A stretch of DNA of 36,080 nucleotides from an uncultured Lachnospiraceae bacterium (GTDB lineage: Bacteria; Bacillota; Clostridia; Lachnospirales; Lachnospiraceae). The stretch covers positions 1 through 36,080 of the forward strand of contig CAMWPB010000042.1 of assembly GCA_947176065.1 (NCBI GenBank), written 5' to 3'. A program made the position numbers and the translations under genes. This document shows, piece after piece, positions 24,095-33,704 of the stretch (its first letter is position 1; each line of letters starts with the position of its first letter). A model generated the notes under the pieces. It saw nothing but the letters and a program-made list of their open reading frames with translations. It had not been told where the DNA came from and searched no databases.

Positions 24095-25288
24095 ATGATT
24101 CACAGAGAACACTACATTCAACCCATCCGGGCATTTTATGAATCAGATTTAATTAAAATCATCACAGGCATCCGCCGTTGCGGCAAATCGGTCATTCTGG
24201 AGCAGATCATGCAGGAAATCGGTCGAAAAACTGATAACATCATTTATCTAAATTTTGAGGACAGGCGCATATCGGCCAATATCGCCGATGAAGACGCCCT
24301 GCTCTCCTATGTGGAAAGCCATCGGAAAGCAGGGAAATGCTATCTCTTTTTTGATGAAGTGCAGATACTGGACGGCTGGCAGAATGTATGTAAAACTCTG
24401 CGCCTTTACGATTATTCCCTGTTTATCACTGGCTCCAACTCGAAACTTTTATCCGGCGAATTTACCAAAGAACTCAGCGGCCGATATGTAGCTTTCCGCG
24501 TGCGTCCGTTTGTATATAAGGAAATCACAACATACGCGAAAGAACTCGGAAAAGAAATCTCTGTCACGGATTATCTGGTCTGGGGCGGATTCCCCAAACG
24601 ATTCGAGTTTGACAGCCCCGAAGCGCAACGCAGATACTTAAATGATCTGGATGATACTATCATCATAAACGATCTCATGCACCGTTATCACATTCGCAAA
24701 GAAAATTTGTTTAAGAACCTTGTAAACTATGTCCTGCGCTCCAACAGCAGAATTTTTTCCGCTAAGTCCATTCACGACTATATTAGAAAGGAGCATGAAT
24801 CCTGCTCGGTAAATACCATAATGAAATACTTAGGTTATCTGGAAGAGGCATATATCATTGAATCCGTCAGACAATATTCTCCCAAAGCGAAAAAAATACT
24901 GCGCTTTTACACAAAAATTTACAACGCCGACGCAGCTTTCAATTCCCTCCGATGCCCTGACAACCACTTTGACCTCACGCACAATCTGGAAAATATCGTG
25001 TATCTTGAACTACTCTATATGAACTATGATATATGGGTGTATAACAATGCCGGAAAAGAGATTGATTTTCTTGCACGCTCCGGTAATAAAAGCTATTTCA
25101 TCCAAGTGGCATACAGTGTCGCGGACGACAAGGCATACACCAGAGAATTTGAAGCCTTTAAAAATATAGATAACCTGTCGCAGAAAATCCTTATCACAAA
25201 TGACGAGATTGATTATTCTACAAGTGCGGTGCGCCATATTTGCCTAAAGGATTTTCTGCTTATGCATGATCTGGATGAGTGGAGATAA
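24095..25288 (+). CDS. AAA-family ATPase with DUF4143 domain
   Basis: A 397-aa protein: AAA_14 ATPase domain with Walker A GIRRCGKS (25-32), Walker B YLFFDEVQ (83-90) and the sensor-like FITGSNSKLLSGE, then the RVRPFVYKEI and LVWGGFP linkers, a winged-helix-like part, and DUF4143 with GKEIDFLARSG (EID 322-324) and FIQV, where the usual Glu-x-Lys is Gln337-Val-Ala, so nuclease activity is doubtful. The start is the ATG at 24095, because the promoter's start point must lie near 24050; an ATG at 23951 would be upstream of the promoter. Base composition is more AT-rich than the neighbours and the strand is opposite, suggesting acquisition. Confidence 0.93.
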   Translation: MIHREHYIQPIRAFYESDLIKIITGIRRCGKSVILEQIMQEIGRKTDNIIYLNFEDRRISANIADEDALLSYVESHRKAGKCYLFFDEVQILDGWQNVCKTLRLYDYSLFITGSNSKLLSGEFTKELSGRYVAFRVRPFVYKEITTYAKELGKEISVTDYLVWGGFPKRFEFDSPEAQRRYLNDLDDTIIINDLMHRYHIRKENLFKNLVNYVLRSNSRIFSAKSIHDYIRKEHESCSVNTIMKYLGYLEEAYIIESVRQYSPKAKKILRFYTKIYNADAAFNSLRCPDNHFDLTHNLENIVYLELLYMNYDIWVYNNAGKEIDFLARSGNKSYFIQVAYSVADDKAYTREFEAFKNIDNLSQKILITNDEIDYSTSAVRHICLKDFLLMHDLDEWR

Positions 25289-25313
25289 ACATCAAATTAC
25301 ACTTTTGATATAC

Positions 25314-27827
25314 TCATCGAATCTGATACACCGATTTCAGGGTAAACGCCGAAGCGTCCCCCTCCACGATCTCCACCCGCTTCTCTCCCGGATTCATGTC
25401 AAAGAAATTGTCGGAGAGCTTTACATCACCGTCCACGCCCTCGATCTCCACATTCTTCGCGTAAGCCCCGGCGGTAATGACGAGAGCGCTGCCCTCCCTG
25501 CGCCATGACAGCTCCGGGTCATGGAAACGGAAATGCTTGGGTGCGGTAAACAGCGTGGTATTCTCCGAAACGACTCTGCCGTCCTTCTCAAAGGAATAAC
25601 TTATGTAAACCTCTAACTCGTCATAACCGGAGAAATCCATTTTTTCCAGCCACAGGCCGGACAAGGGCTCCACGCTGACCTCCTGCGTCCCCTCCAGAAG
25701 TGTTTCCCCGCAGGCCTTTCTCAGACTCCATCTCACCGTGCCGTCCACGCGTTCCATCGTCTCATTGGCCACATGCAGTCTCGCCGATTTCTCAATCGGC
25801 GCAGGCTGTGCCACGCAGAAGGGCCGCTCGGAAAGCTCGCCAATCTCCTCACAGGAGATCATAACCGGCGCAAAGGCTCTCTTCTCCGCATAATGCAGCG
25901 CCTTCCAACGCCCATAATAGTCGATACTCGCCCAGGAAGCCACAGGCCAGATATCGTTGAGCTGCCACACCACCGTGCCCATACATCTGCCGCGGTTTCT
26001 GCGGAAATGCTCGATGCCGTAGCGGATCGCATCCGCCTGTAAGAGCTGGGACGCGTACAGAAGCATTTCAAAGTCCGTCGGATAAAGATACGTTGCAGAC
26101 AGATAGGTCATAATCTTACCGTTGGCCGCCGCATTTCTCTGGTGCATCTCCATGACACGGGAGAAAATATTGCGGTCTTCGGGCGCGGTAAACGTCTCCA
26201 CCGTCTTTAAGCAGGGGAAAGACTGGAACCCGAACTCGGACATATAGCGGAAATAATAATTGCGATAATCGGTAAAGGGTTTGTTTCCGTGCCAAACATC
26301 CCAATAATGGGTGTCCCCCCGGTTCTCATCCCACGGATTGTCATAATTTCCTCCCGAGGAGGGCGAGGAGGGCCAGTAAAAGGTGACGGGATCTTCCTCC
26401 TCCAGAATGTTCGGAATGATATATTCAAATATCTTAATATAATCACATTTCTGCTTAATGGAAGGCTGCCACGCGCCGTCCAGCGTCTGCGTCTCCATCT
26501 CATTGTTGCCGCACCATATGCCGAGGCAGGCGTGATGGCGGAGTCTGCGCACATTGTCACGGATTTCCGCACTGATATTGCGCGCAAACGCATCATCCAG
26601 CTCGTAGGACGCGCAGGCGAACATAAAGTCCTGCCACACGATCAGTCCCAGCTCGTCACAGATATCGAAAAACCAGTCGTCCGGGTAATAGCCGCCGCCC
26701 CAGACACGGATGCAGTTGTGGTTGGCCGCCACGGCATCCTCCAGCAGACGGCGGGTGCGTTCGGGCGTGATTCTGGAAAAAAGGTTGTCCTCCGGGATAT
26801 AATCCGCGCCCATGGCGAAAATCTTCACCCCGTTGATCTCATGGGCAAAACACTCTCCCCACTCGTCCTTATCCGTATTCACGGTCAGCGTGCGCAGACC
26901 GATCCGGCGGCTCCAACAGTCAAGTTCCCCGCCTTCTTCGTTCAGAAGCGTCACCTCCGCCCGGTAAAGAGGCTGTTCCCCCAAACCGTTTGGCCACCAG
27001 CGTTTCGGATTGTGTACGGTGATGGTATCCCAGCCGTCCGCCTCCCTTTTCGATGACTTCTCCGCAACCAGCGCGCCGTCCGGATCATAAAGAGCCGTGC
27101 GCAGCCCGTAACCGTTCCCGTCCGCAAAATCCTCGATTTCCACGTTATAAGTTATGTCAACTGAATCCTGATGGCTGTCCTCCAGGTTCTCCTGCCGCTC
27201 TGATGCGCTCCAGTCTTGTGTTATGTAAACCCGACTGATTCTCGCGCTTTTTCCGAATAAAACGGATACCTCCCGGAATATCCCCGCATCGGGCAGCCTC
27301 GGCCCCCAGTCCCAGCCGAACATGCAGTGTGCTTTGCGCAAATGGGGAAAACCGCGCATGGCATCCGGGGAGCCGCCCGTGAATACCTTCCGGTTCTCCT
27401 CCTCAATATAGCGGGTAGGCGAGGCGATCTCCACCCGGAGCGTGTTCTGCCCTGCCTCCGCCGCTTCCCTGAGATCAAATTCCCAGACCCGGTGCATATT
27501 GTAAGTTTCCCCCAAAAGTCTCCCGTTGAGGTAGACTTTTGCCAGCGTGTCAATCCCGTCAAAGCGAAGCAGCAGAAAATCTGCCGCGAGCTGTTCCTCC
27601 GTCAGCAAAAATGCCGTCTCAAAAACAAAATCATTCTCCATGAGGGAAAGGGCGGTCAGTTCATTCATCCTGTCATAGGGGTCCGGCATAAGTCCCTGCT
27701 CCAGAAGATTCCCATAGACAGAGCCGGGAATCTTTACAGAAAGTTCCTTTCCGTTCACCCCGTACACATCCTTTTCTCCCACAATCCGCATCCGCCAGCC
27801 TTCGCCGCTTAAAGTCATTTTATTCAT
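25314..27827 (-). CDS. Beta-mannosidase, GH2
   Basis: An 837-aa cytoplasmic glycoside hydrolase that removes beta-linked mannose from the non-reducing end of manno-oligosaccharides, for example from N-glycans or mannans. GH2 layout: sugar-binding domain (about 1-190, PGSVYGNLLEQGLMPDPY and WDWGPRLPDAGIF are family hallmarks), Ig-like domain, then the TIM barrel with acid/base Glu443 in IWCGNNEMET and nucleophile Glu531 in MSEFGFQSFP. C-terminal Ig-like domains follow. AAGGAG precedes the ATG. No transporter or other glycosidase is adjacent. It contains GTTTACATAA decamers at 25601 and 27221. Confidence 0.96.
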   Translation of the reverse strand: MNKMTLSGEGWRMRIVGEKDVYGVNGKELSVKIPGSVYGNLLEQGLMPDPYDRMNELTALSLMENDFVFETAFLLTEEQLAADFLLLRFDGIDTLAKVYLNGRLLGETYNMHRVWEFDLREAAEAGQNTLRVEIASPTRYIEEENRKVFTGGSPDAMRGFPHLRKAHCMFGWDWGPRLPDAGIFREVSVLFGKSARISRVYITQDWSASERQENLEDSHQDSVDITYNVEIEDFADGNGYGLRTALYDPDGALVAEKSSKREADGWDTITVHNPKRWWPNGLGEQPLYRAEVTLLNEEGGELDCWSRRIGLRTLTVNTDKDEWGECFAHEINGVKIFAMGADYIPEDNLFSRITPERTRRLLEDAVAANHNCIRVWGGGYYPDDWFFDICDELGLIVWQDFMFACASYELDDAFARNISAEIRDNVRRLRHHACLGIWCGNNEMETQTLDGAWQPSIKQKCDYIKIFEYIIPNILEEEDPVTFYWPSSPSSGGNYDNPWDENRGDTHYWDVWHGNKPFTDYRNYYFRYMSEFGFQSFPCLKTVETFTAPEDRNIFSRVMEMHQRNAAANGKIMTYLSATYLYPTDFEMLLYASQLLQADAIRYGIEHFRRNRGRCMGTVVWQLNDIWPVASWASIDYYGRWKALHYAEKRAFAPVMISCEEIGELSERPFCVAQPAPIEKSARLHVANETMERVDGTVRWSLRKACGETLLEGTQEVSVEPLSGLWLEKMDFSGYDELEVYISYSFEKDGRVVSENTTLFTAPKHFRFHDPELSWRREGSALVITAGAYAKNVEIEGVDGDVKLSDNFFDMNPGEKRVEIVEGDASAFTLKSVYQIR

Positions 27828-27859
27828 TCTGCTCTCCTTTTTACTGTTTGCTGCATGCG

Positions 27860-27880
27860 ATAAGCAGACTCGAAACGCTT
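27860..27880. repeat. Second copy of a short dispersed repeat
   Basis: ATAAGCAGACTCGAAACGCTT matches the segment at 12389-12409 (ATAAGCAGATTCGAAATGCT) with two C/T changes in the shared 20 bases. It lies in the 56-bp gap between the GGDEF gene and the beta-mannosidase gene. Confidence 0.5.
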
Positions 27881-27883
27881 CAC

Positions 27884-29638
27884 TTACCGCGCATAAAATT
27901 CCTCCGGTCTTACCTGCCTGCTCTTGATCTGCTTCTTGTTTTCATACATGCGCACATCCGCCTGCTGGTAGACATCCATCAGCATCTCATTTTCCTGACT
28001 CGCGTCATAAACCGCATAGCCGCCCGCAATGCTGATACGGATTCTCTGTTTCGGCACAGCGTTGTAACTATCCACCGCATCCCTGAAAAGGGCCAGCACC
28101 GCCTCGCAGCGTCCGGCTGCATTCTCACCGACAAGGACGCCTGCAAACTCATCCCCGCCAATCCGAAAGCAGGAGCCGCCTTCTTTTTCCAGAGCCGTTT
28201 TTATGATATCCGCGCAGCCTACGATCAGTTCATCTCCGCGCTGGTGTCCCATATGATCGTTCACGTACTTTAAATCGTTTACGTCAAACATCATAATGGC
28301 AATCCCGGAAGCCTCTCTCTTTTTCCCCTCCAGCTCCTCGAGCCGCTCCTGAAAGGCCGTACGGTTGCCCACTCCCGTCAGGCCGTCCCGGTAAGCAAGC
28401 TGACTGACAAACTCCGCCTGCATACCGAGTTTTACCGCATTCACCATTTTCTCCAGACTGGCGCTGCCGTAGCACAGGATAAAGATCAGCAGACCAATGC
28501 GTACAAACATGGCGCTGTCGCTGTTGTGGCCGTAGTAATACCTCGCTATGTCTATTCCTGTGGCAAAACAGATGCTCATAAGTCCCACGGTCCGTATCGC
28601 CTTATAGACATTTCTTACATTGCTCTCCCGCAGGGCAAACGCGTTTTTTACAATCGAATACAGAAGAAGCACCGCTGAAACCGCCAGCATGACATGCGTG
28701 AAAGTCAGCGTCTCGTGATAATCCATGAATCCCGAAAAATGCAGGATGGTACAGAGGCCAAACTCAGCCGCAGACATACCGCTGATCACCGGCACAACCC
28801 ATTTCCTTTGAAAGCCAAAGGCCGCATCCAGATAGAGCACCAGCGGGATAGGAATCATCATCAGCGAGCAGCAGGACAGCGACTGTAAAATCCTACTGTC
28901 GTCCGTATAAAACTGCAGCAGATTCGTCTCCGCCAGACACCAGACTGCAATGCTGATGGCAAACAATCCAAGATAAAGCAGCTCATGGTTTTTATCCATC
29001 TGCAGGTTGGCCGGAATATCCGCAATAATCAAAAGCAGACCCGCAAACAACAATAGCAGACAGGTCGAAAAGGCGACTGTCTTCCCCGTGAAGGTACCCG
29101 TAATTTCCCCGGCCGCCGATCCCAGAATCAGATGGTCAATACAGGCCCTCGCATCCTCGTATACGGTTTGAAATCGTATTTCCACAGACGCACCCGCATC
29201 GTCCCTGCCAAGCGGCACATAACTCCACCTTGTACCGGGGGAACGGTTGTAGACGCGGCTTTCCCGTATCTTTGGTTCATAACGGAGCTCACCGCCCACA
29301 TATACCTGATAGCTGATATTTTTCGTCCGAAAGCACAGCGACTTTCCTTCTCCCAGATCAGAGGGCAGGCTGTGATAAACGCTCTGCTCCCGATAAGGCC
29401 GCACGGAAGACATTTTATGCAGATGCTCCATATCCGCCGCACTGCCGTCCTCCAGATACCAGCCCTCGCCAAAGGGAATATTTCCTTCCGACAATAAGCC
29501 TGTCGGCGACTCTCCCCGATTCGCGGCGGCCGCCCATATCAGCATCGCTAAAAAAGCGGTCGCCATAACCGCATAAAACACATGATATATTCTGTTTCTT
29601 TTTCTCTTTTTAGTTGTTTCTGTTCCCGCTCCGTTCAT
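27884..29638 (-). CDS. Membrane diguanylate cyclase, 7TM receptor plus GGDEF
   Basis: A 584-aa protein: one N-terminal membrane helix (about 18-39), an extracytoplasmic domain (about 45-180, 7TMR-DISM extracellular style), seven hydrophobic helices (about 185-405), then a GGDEF domain with DGLTGVGNRTAF, FDVNDLKYVND and an intact GGDEF (494-498). It should make c-di-GMP in response to an outside signal. No RxxD inhibitory site is seen five residues before GGDEF. With the EAL enzyme at 1909-3195 the window has both arms of c-di-GMP turnover. It precedes the beta-mannosidase gene on the same strand by 56 bp in the other direction of reading, so they could be co-transcribed. Confidence 0.92.
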   Translation of the reverse strand: MNGAGTETTKKRKRNRIYHVFYAVMATAFLAMLIWAAAANRGESPTGLLSEGNIPFGEGWYLEDGSAADMEHLHKMSSVRPYREQSVYHSLPSDLGEGKSLCFRTKNISYQVYVGGELRYEPKIRESRVYNRSPGTRWSYVPLGRDDAGASVEIRFQTVYEDARACIDHLILGSAAGEITGTFTGKTVAFSTCLLLLFAGLLLIIADIPANLQMDKNHELLYLGLFAISIAVWCLAETNLLQFYTDDSRILQSLSCCSLMMIPIPLVLYLDAAFGFQRKWVVPVISGMSAAEFGLCTILHFSGFMDYHETLTFTHVMLAVSAVLLLYSIVKNAFALRESNVRNVYKAIRTVGLMSICFATGIDIARYYYGHNSDSAMFVRIGLLIFILCYGSASLEKMVNAVKLGMQAEFVSQLAYRDGLTGVGNRTAFQERLEELEGKKREASGIAIMMFDVNDLKYVNDHMGHQRGDELIVGCADIIKTALEKEGGSCFRIGGDEFAGVLVGENAAGRCEAVLALFRDAVDSYNAVPKQRIRISIAGGYAVYDASQENEMLMDVYQQADVRMYENKKQIKSRQVRPEEFYAR

Positions 29639-29731
29639 TCCTGCATCACTCCGCTTTCAGGCTCCGGCTCCCGGTTTTCCCTGTTTCTATAACGCTCTTT
29701 ATTTTATCATATGCGCGGTAGAAATACAATT

Positions 29732-29753
29732 GGCGGGAGGCAATCCTCCCGCC
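29732..29753. terminator. Terminator hairpin after the 194-aa gene
   Basis: Perfect 9-bp stem GGCGGGAGG/CCTCCCGCC with a 4-nt loop. On the minus strand AATTGTATTT follows, a weak T-run; it probably closes the 790/194-aa operon. A further dyad (GTCACTGT/ACAGTGAC) lies between it and the stop codon. Confidence 0.6.
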
Positions 29754-29798
29754 GCAGAGCTGTCGTCACTGTCATTACCCGGTTAACACCATGTATTC

Positions 29799-30383
29799 TC
29801 ACAGTGACAATCTTGAATTTTCAAACAGATTTTCATTTCTTGCCGCCAGCCTGTAAGTGGCTCCGTTCCCATCATGACTGCCCACGCCTACGATTTCCAT
29901 AACAGCGCGGTACCGCCTTCCGTCATTTGAAAAAATGCCAGTCATCAAATCCACAGTAAGGTTGGGTATTTCCCCGTCACTGCGCCTCAGTTTTATGGTT
30001 GTGTTTCCATTGCCGGAATTGATGTATGCGACAAAATACAGCTCATCGCCAGACGCCTGTGCGAACGCGCCCGCATCATCCATTTCCACCGCATAAATCC
30101 TGAAAAATACACTTAAGGAATTTTCTCCCCGCTGTCCATAGGAGACATGGTAAACCGTCATTCCCCCGATAGAACAGGAATCGTAATTCGCTATGACCCT
30201 TCCGTCATAGAGATCGAAGTCGGTAAGCATGCTCTCGTAATGCTGCTCCTCGACATTAACATTCGCGACAAAGTCTTCCTTGATCTTTTGGCAGCCGTTC
30301 TGTATGAATATATTGTTGTAAGTTCCAAGCAACTTGCCTCTCCTGTCAAACTTCTGTACTGCTGTTAAATCCTGAAATGTCAT
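29799..30383 (-). CDS. Protein of unknown function, partner of the 790-aa protein
   Basis: A 194-aa soluble protein that I do not recognise. It looks beta-rich, with alternating hydrophobic strands (LLGTYNNIFIQNG, GMTVYHVSYGQRG, LYFVAYINSGNGNTTIKL, YRAVMEIVGVG). No signal peptide or membrane segment. The ATG at 30383 is chosen for AAAGGAG and GAGGAA upstream and because a strong hairpin (30408-30451) occupies the space before it; ATGs at 30428 and 30446 would lie in that hairpin. It is the next gene after the 790-aa protein on the same transcript. Confidence 0.7.
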   Translation of the reverse strand: MTFQDLTAVQKFDRRGKLLGTYNNIFIQNGCQKIKEDFVANVNVEEQHYESMLTDFDLYDGRVIANYDSCSIGGMTVYHVSYGQRGENSLSVFFRIYAVEMDDAGAFAQASGDELYFVAYINSGNGNTTIKLRRSDGEIPNLTVDLMTGIFSNDGRRYRAVMEIVGVGSHDGNGATYRLAARNENLFENSRLSL

Positions 30384-30407
30384 TTCCTCATACGCTCCTT
30401 TCCCAAA

Positions 30408-30451
30408 GCCGGTCTGCCAGGCGTTCATGAAACGCCGCCCTGACAACCGGC
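30408..30451 (-). other. Long hairpin between the 790-aa and 194-aa genes
   Basis: Arms GCCGGT/ACCGGC continue with TGTCAGG/CCTGGCA and CGTT/AACG around TCATG, with two bulges. It starts at the base after the stop codon. Only TTT follows, so it could be a leaky terminator or set the ratio of the two proteins. Confidence 0.6.
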
Positions 30452-32824
30452 CTACTCGCTCATCAACTGTTTATTGTATTTCTCGTTATGGTCATCCAGC
30501 ATCTTCTTAAAGGTCGTGATAAACTCGAATACGGAGATGAAATCCGTATCGTTGGCCGCATCGGAGCTGCTGATGCTCATGCTGTGATCGGCCGGAACAG
30601 CCTCCAGGTAATACCCCAGAATCTGCGGTGACGTAAAACGCACCGTCACACTGTTCGAGGTGGATGTGGCGCTGGAGCTGCTGCCCGAGGAGGAGGATGC
30701 CTGCGCGCTGCTGCCGCCAAAGATAAAGAATCCGCCTCCCTTGCTGGAATGATCCTCCACGCTCTGCGCAAAGGAGGAGGCGATCGCACTCTGCGACACA
30801 AACTTGACCGTCACATCCTTCGCCACCACGAAAGCAACCGGGTAGCAGGGAAAGACGCACTCATTCATCTGCTTAAATCGGTCTCTGACCTTCTCCGTGT
30901 CCTGATCGGCGAAACTGGTCGTGCTTGCGGGAGAAATACGTTCGCTGGAAGTATTGTACATATCCGCCGTGAGCAGGAATACGCCCGGGTTAAACCACTC
31001 CCTCTCAATCTGCACCTTCGCCACCGACATACCGATCTGAATTTCCACATCATTCTGGCTGTTCATCATGGATTCCACGGAAGACTGATGGGACTTATTG
31101 CTGGAATAGCCGCCGAAAAAGAAGGATACCCCGCAGCTTGACTCTGAGGACTCCGACTCCCTGGATGACTGCTGGCTGACCGACGATAATTTTGTATCAA
31201 TGATAATCTGTGTAAAGCGGTCCGGCACCTGATTCGGCGCCACAGAGGATTTGTCAGCTACAGTGGCTTTACCATTCGCATCCTTCGGTTCGTCCGGATT
31301 CATCGTTGCGGAGAGACTGATCTTCTGCTTAAGCAGGCTTATCTGGTCATTTACCTCGCCAAGCTGCTGCTGTAAGGGCTGCAGCATGGTCTTGAGCTGC
31401 AGCTGGTTATTCTTTTCAAAATAACTCATCCCCGCCTTCACCGTGCTCTCCGCCGCGTTTACCAGCGCATTCTGTTTCCTGATACAGTCTGCCGCCTTAT
31501 TCTCTATCAGTGAAATCACATCTTTTGCCTTACCGCTGTCAATCCCAAATATTCTCGCCGTTGTGGATTCCGAAATGGCATTTTCCGCAACCTTACCGTC
31601 GTCGCCGGTTTTCGATGCGATAATATCCACCGCCGTTTTAAACATATCCATGGTGGCACCCGTATTGTCTGATATATATTTGCTAAAAGCCTCCTGATAT
31701 GCTTTCTCGCACCCGTCGTAGGCATCCTTCAGACCTTTGACTACCTTTTCATCGGGAATCACCTGTAAAAACTGGTTGAGGTTTGCCGTGATATTGCTCC
31801 TCTGCATCTCGAGAACCTTCAACTGCTGGGAAAGCGCCGCCGGACTCTCCAACAGGTCAACCGGCTGGAAGGAGGTGTCCAGCAGGTCGAACCAATCCTG
31901 TGGATAAAGCGTGACAGGATAGACATAGCCCCCGTCCGGATTGATCTCCTCCACGTTGTCCAATGTGGTGCGCGCCTCCGTCAGCTCCCGTCCCGTACCG
32001 CTGTCCAGAATCCCGTTGATGATCTCCATATCGCCCGGTGAAAATACGTTCAGAACCATTCCCAGCTTCTCCTGCACGAGAAGCTCCTCGCTCTCCGCCG
32101 CAACGCCATACCATTCCAGAAACTCGTCCTCCTGCCGGACATAGGACTGTGTCGTCTCGCCGGGATATTTTTTCTTCAGTTCATTTCTCTTGTCAAGCTG
32201 TTTCTGTGCCCATTTCTGCTTGGTTTCCACATACTCGCCGTACAGCCTGTAAAACACCTGTTCCAGCGTGAGAACACTGGTATCTCCGTCCCCAAAGTTG
32301 TAGGGATAGGGCGTCATCAGCACCTCCCGCAGTTTCGTTTTCGCCTCAAACAGTTTCCCGTTCATCTTCGGTGTCAGCATATTCAGTGCAGTCCTGTACT
32401 GTGTCTGCAAATGTCTGCCGTTGTCCGACGCCGTCATAAAACAGGCGTCAAACAGCTTATTCACCAGCTTTGACTCATTCGCCTTCACATGGGCAGGTTT
32501 CGGCTCATTGTTCTTTACATCATACGCATACTGGGAAGGATCGATCAGCGTTCCCGGCAGGCTCATACAGAAAAACTGGTTCGGATTGTCTCCGCCGATC
32601 ACCGCCGTGATCTCATCGTACAGCAGATCGCTGAAATTTTTTGCTGCCTCACTCTTGTTTTGGCCGCCGCCGGAATCACCGCCGCCTGTTTCTCCGTCAT
32701 TCGTTCCTCCGCCATTTGTTACGGAACCGCCATTTCCCGCGGTTACTGCCGGCTGCGCAGAGGCGCCCTTTTCCTCAGCTGCCGTTCCCTTGCTTTTTTC
32801 TGCTTTGTCGTCGTCTTTTGCCAT
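30452..32824 (-). CDS. Large protein of unknown function with two Ser-rich FFxFGG segments
   Basis: A 790-aa protein without signal peptide; family not recognised. Residues 1-60 are disordered (Lys/Glu, then Gly/Asn/Asp). Residues 60-460 look mostly helical; a coiled coil is likely at 470-505 (LQPLQQQLGEVNDQISLLK). Two similar segments follow: 545-605, serine-rich with the tip GVSFFFGGYSS (565-575), and 675-735, serine-rich with the tip GGGFFIFGGSS (696-706). Each is Ser-rich strand, hydrophobic Gly turn, Ser/Thr strand, then an amphipathic strand (VEIQIGMSVAKVQI; VTVRFTSPQILGYYLEAVP). This resembles beta-hairpins that insert into membranes in pore formers, but that is inference. AAAGGGGG precedes the ATG at 32824. 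Confidence 0.8.
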   Translation of the reverse strand: MAKDDDKAEKSKGTAAEEKGASAQPAVTAGNGGSVTNGGGTNDGETGGGDSGGGQNKSEAAKNFSDLLYDEITAVIGGDNPNQFFCMSLPGTLIDPSQYAYDVKNNEPKPAHVKANESKLVNKLFDACFMTASDNGRHLQTQYRTALNMLTPKMNGKLFEAKTKLREVLMTPYPYNFGDGDTSVLTLEQVFYRLYGEYVETKQKWAQKQLDKRNELKKKYPGETTQSYVRQEDEFLEWYGVAAESEELLVQEKLGMVLNVFSPGDMEIINGILDSGTGRELTEARTTLDNVEEINPDGGYVYPVTLYPQDWFDLLDTSFQPVDLLESPAALSQQLKVLEMQRSNITANLNQFLQVIPDEKVVKGLKDAYDGCEKAYQEAFSKYISDNTGATMDMFKTAVDIIASKTGDDGKVAENAISESTTARIFGIDSGKAKDVISLIENKAADCIRKQNALVNAAESTVKAGMSYFEKNNQLQLKTMLQPLQQQLGEVNDQISLLKQKISLSATMNPDEPKDANGKATVADKSSVAPNQVPDRFTQIIIDTKLSSVSQQSSRESESSESSCGVSFFFGGYSSNKSHQSSVESMMNSQNDVEIQIGMSVAKVQIEREWFNPGVFLLTADMYNTSSERISPASTTSFADQDTEKVRDRFKQMNECVFPCYPVAFVVAKDVTVKFVSQSAIASSFAQSVEDHSSKGGGFFIFGGSSAQASSSSGSSSSATSTSNSVTVRFTSPQILGYYLEAVPADHSMSISSSDAANDTDFISVFEFITTFKKMLDDHNEKYNKQLMSE

Positions 32825-33000
32825 TTTTATCCCCCTTTCGCTTTTGTTGTGATCCGGCGCGCTTATCTCCATGTCAGAACGTTTTTCCAAAAACATACGC
32901 CGAAACCTGAAATTTCTGACTGCCGCACCCGGATTGTATATGTTTTCATCATTCACTATAGCGGATCGCAAAATAAAAAAGCGGAAATAAATTTTGACCG

Positions 33001-33653
33001 TCACCACTGTCTCGTCATCAGAAGCGGAATTTCCATGCGTTCCAACACCTCATTAATCTCAAAAAGAATCCGTTCCTCTCTTATCTCCTCTCCCCTGTCC
33101 TGCCGTATATGCCATCGGACCACAACATCTCCCGCAATGCTCCCGGACAGGCAGTACCCATACTTGCGAAGCAGCTCATCCACAGCCTCCTCCCGCATCG
33201 AAAGAGCGACTGCCAGCGCGAGCAGCGCCTGCTTGGATGGCACTTTCTCCTTATAGTACCGAAACATGCGCTCGCTCACCATGGCCCGCTCACACAATGT
33301 CCTGATTCTGCCCTGATACCCCAGATCCTCTATTAAATTGACCGCATCGTTCTGTAAGGAAAGTCCTGCCGAGTTGGCAAGAAGTTCTGACTGTCCCGCA
33401 GACAGCCCAAACAGACAGGCCGCCCTGTCAACGACCTCATAGACAGACTTTTTATACTGCGTGCTGTGCGCATGTGTATGCCAATAAGAAATATTCTGCT
33501 TGGAACATCCGATTGCTCCGTAAATCTCTGTCAGGCTGCCGCCATATTTTTTTTAAACGTTTCGGCAAGCCCTCTCAGGTTTTGTGCAAACCCCGGTGCA
33601 AGAACGAGGTCTCTCTCCCCCATCCACGCACTGATATATCCGTAATCCGGCAT
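33001..33653 (-). pseudogene. Putative HTH regulator split by a frameshift at an A8 run
   Basis: The ATG at 33653 (AAAAGGGGAA upstream) opens 36 codons (MPDYGYISAWMGERD...) to TTT AAA AAA AAT, then a stop at 33531. Shifting by -1 at the A8 run (T8 at 33547-33554 on plus) opens one continuous frame to 33001, a protein of about 217 aa. It has a DNA-binding-like GSLTEIYGAIGCSKQNISYW (about 39-58) and a C-terminal Xre-like part (LCERAMVSERMFRYYKEK, then LLALAVALSMREEAVDELL and KYGYCLSGS). The slip could be programmed, made by RNA polymerase slippage, or a real mutation. The gene ends 176 bp upstream of the 790-aa gene and is its likely regulator. Confidence 0.7.
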
Positions 33654-33704
33654 GTCAAATTCCCCTTTTGCAAACCTTTTCCTCTTTTGTCGCTATACTT
33701 TTCA

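Noticed and set aside
33001..33297. A free-standing 98-aa gene with a TTG start
   Set aside because: The same frame continues without a stop upstream to the A8 run and joins the start at 33653; it is the C-terminal part of a longer protein.
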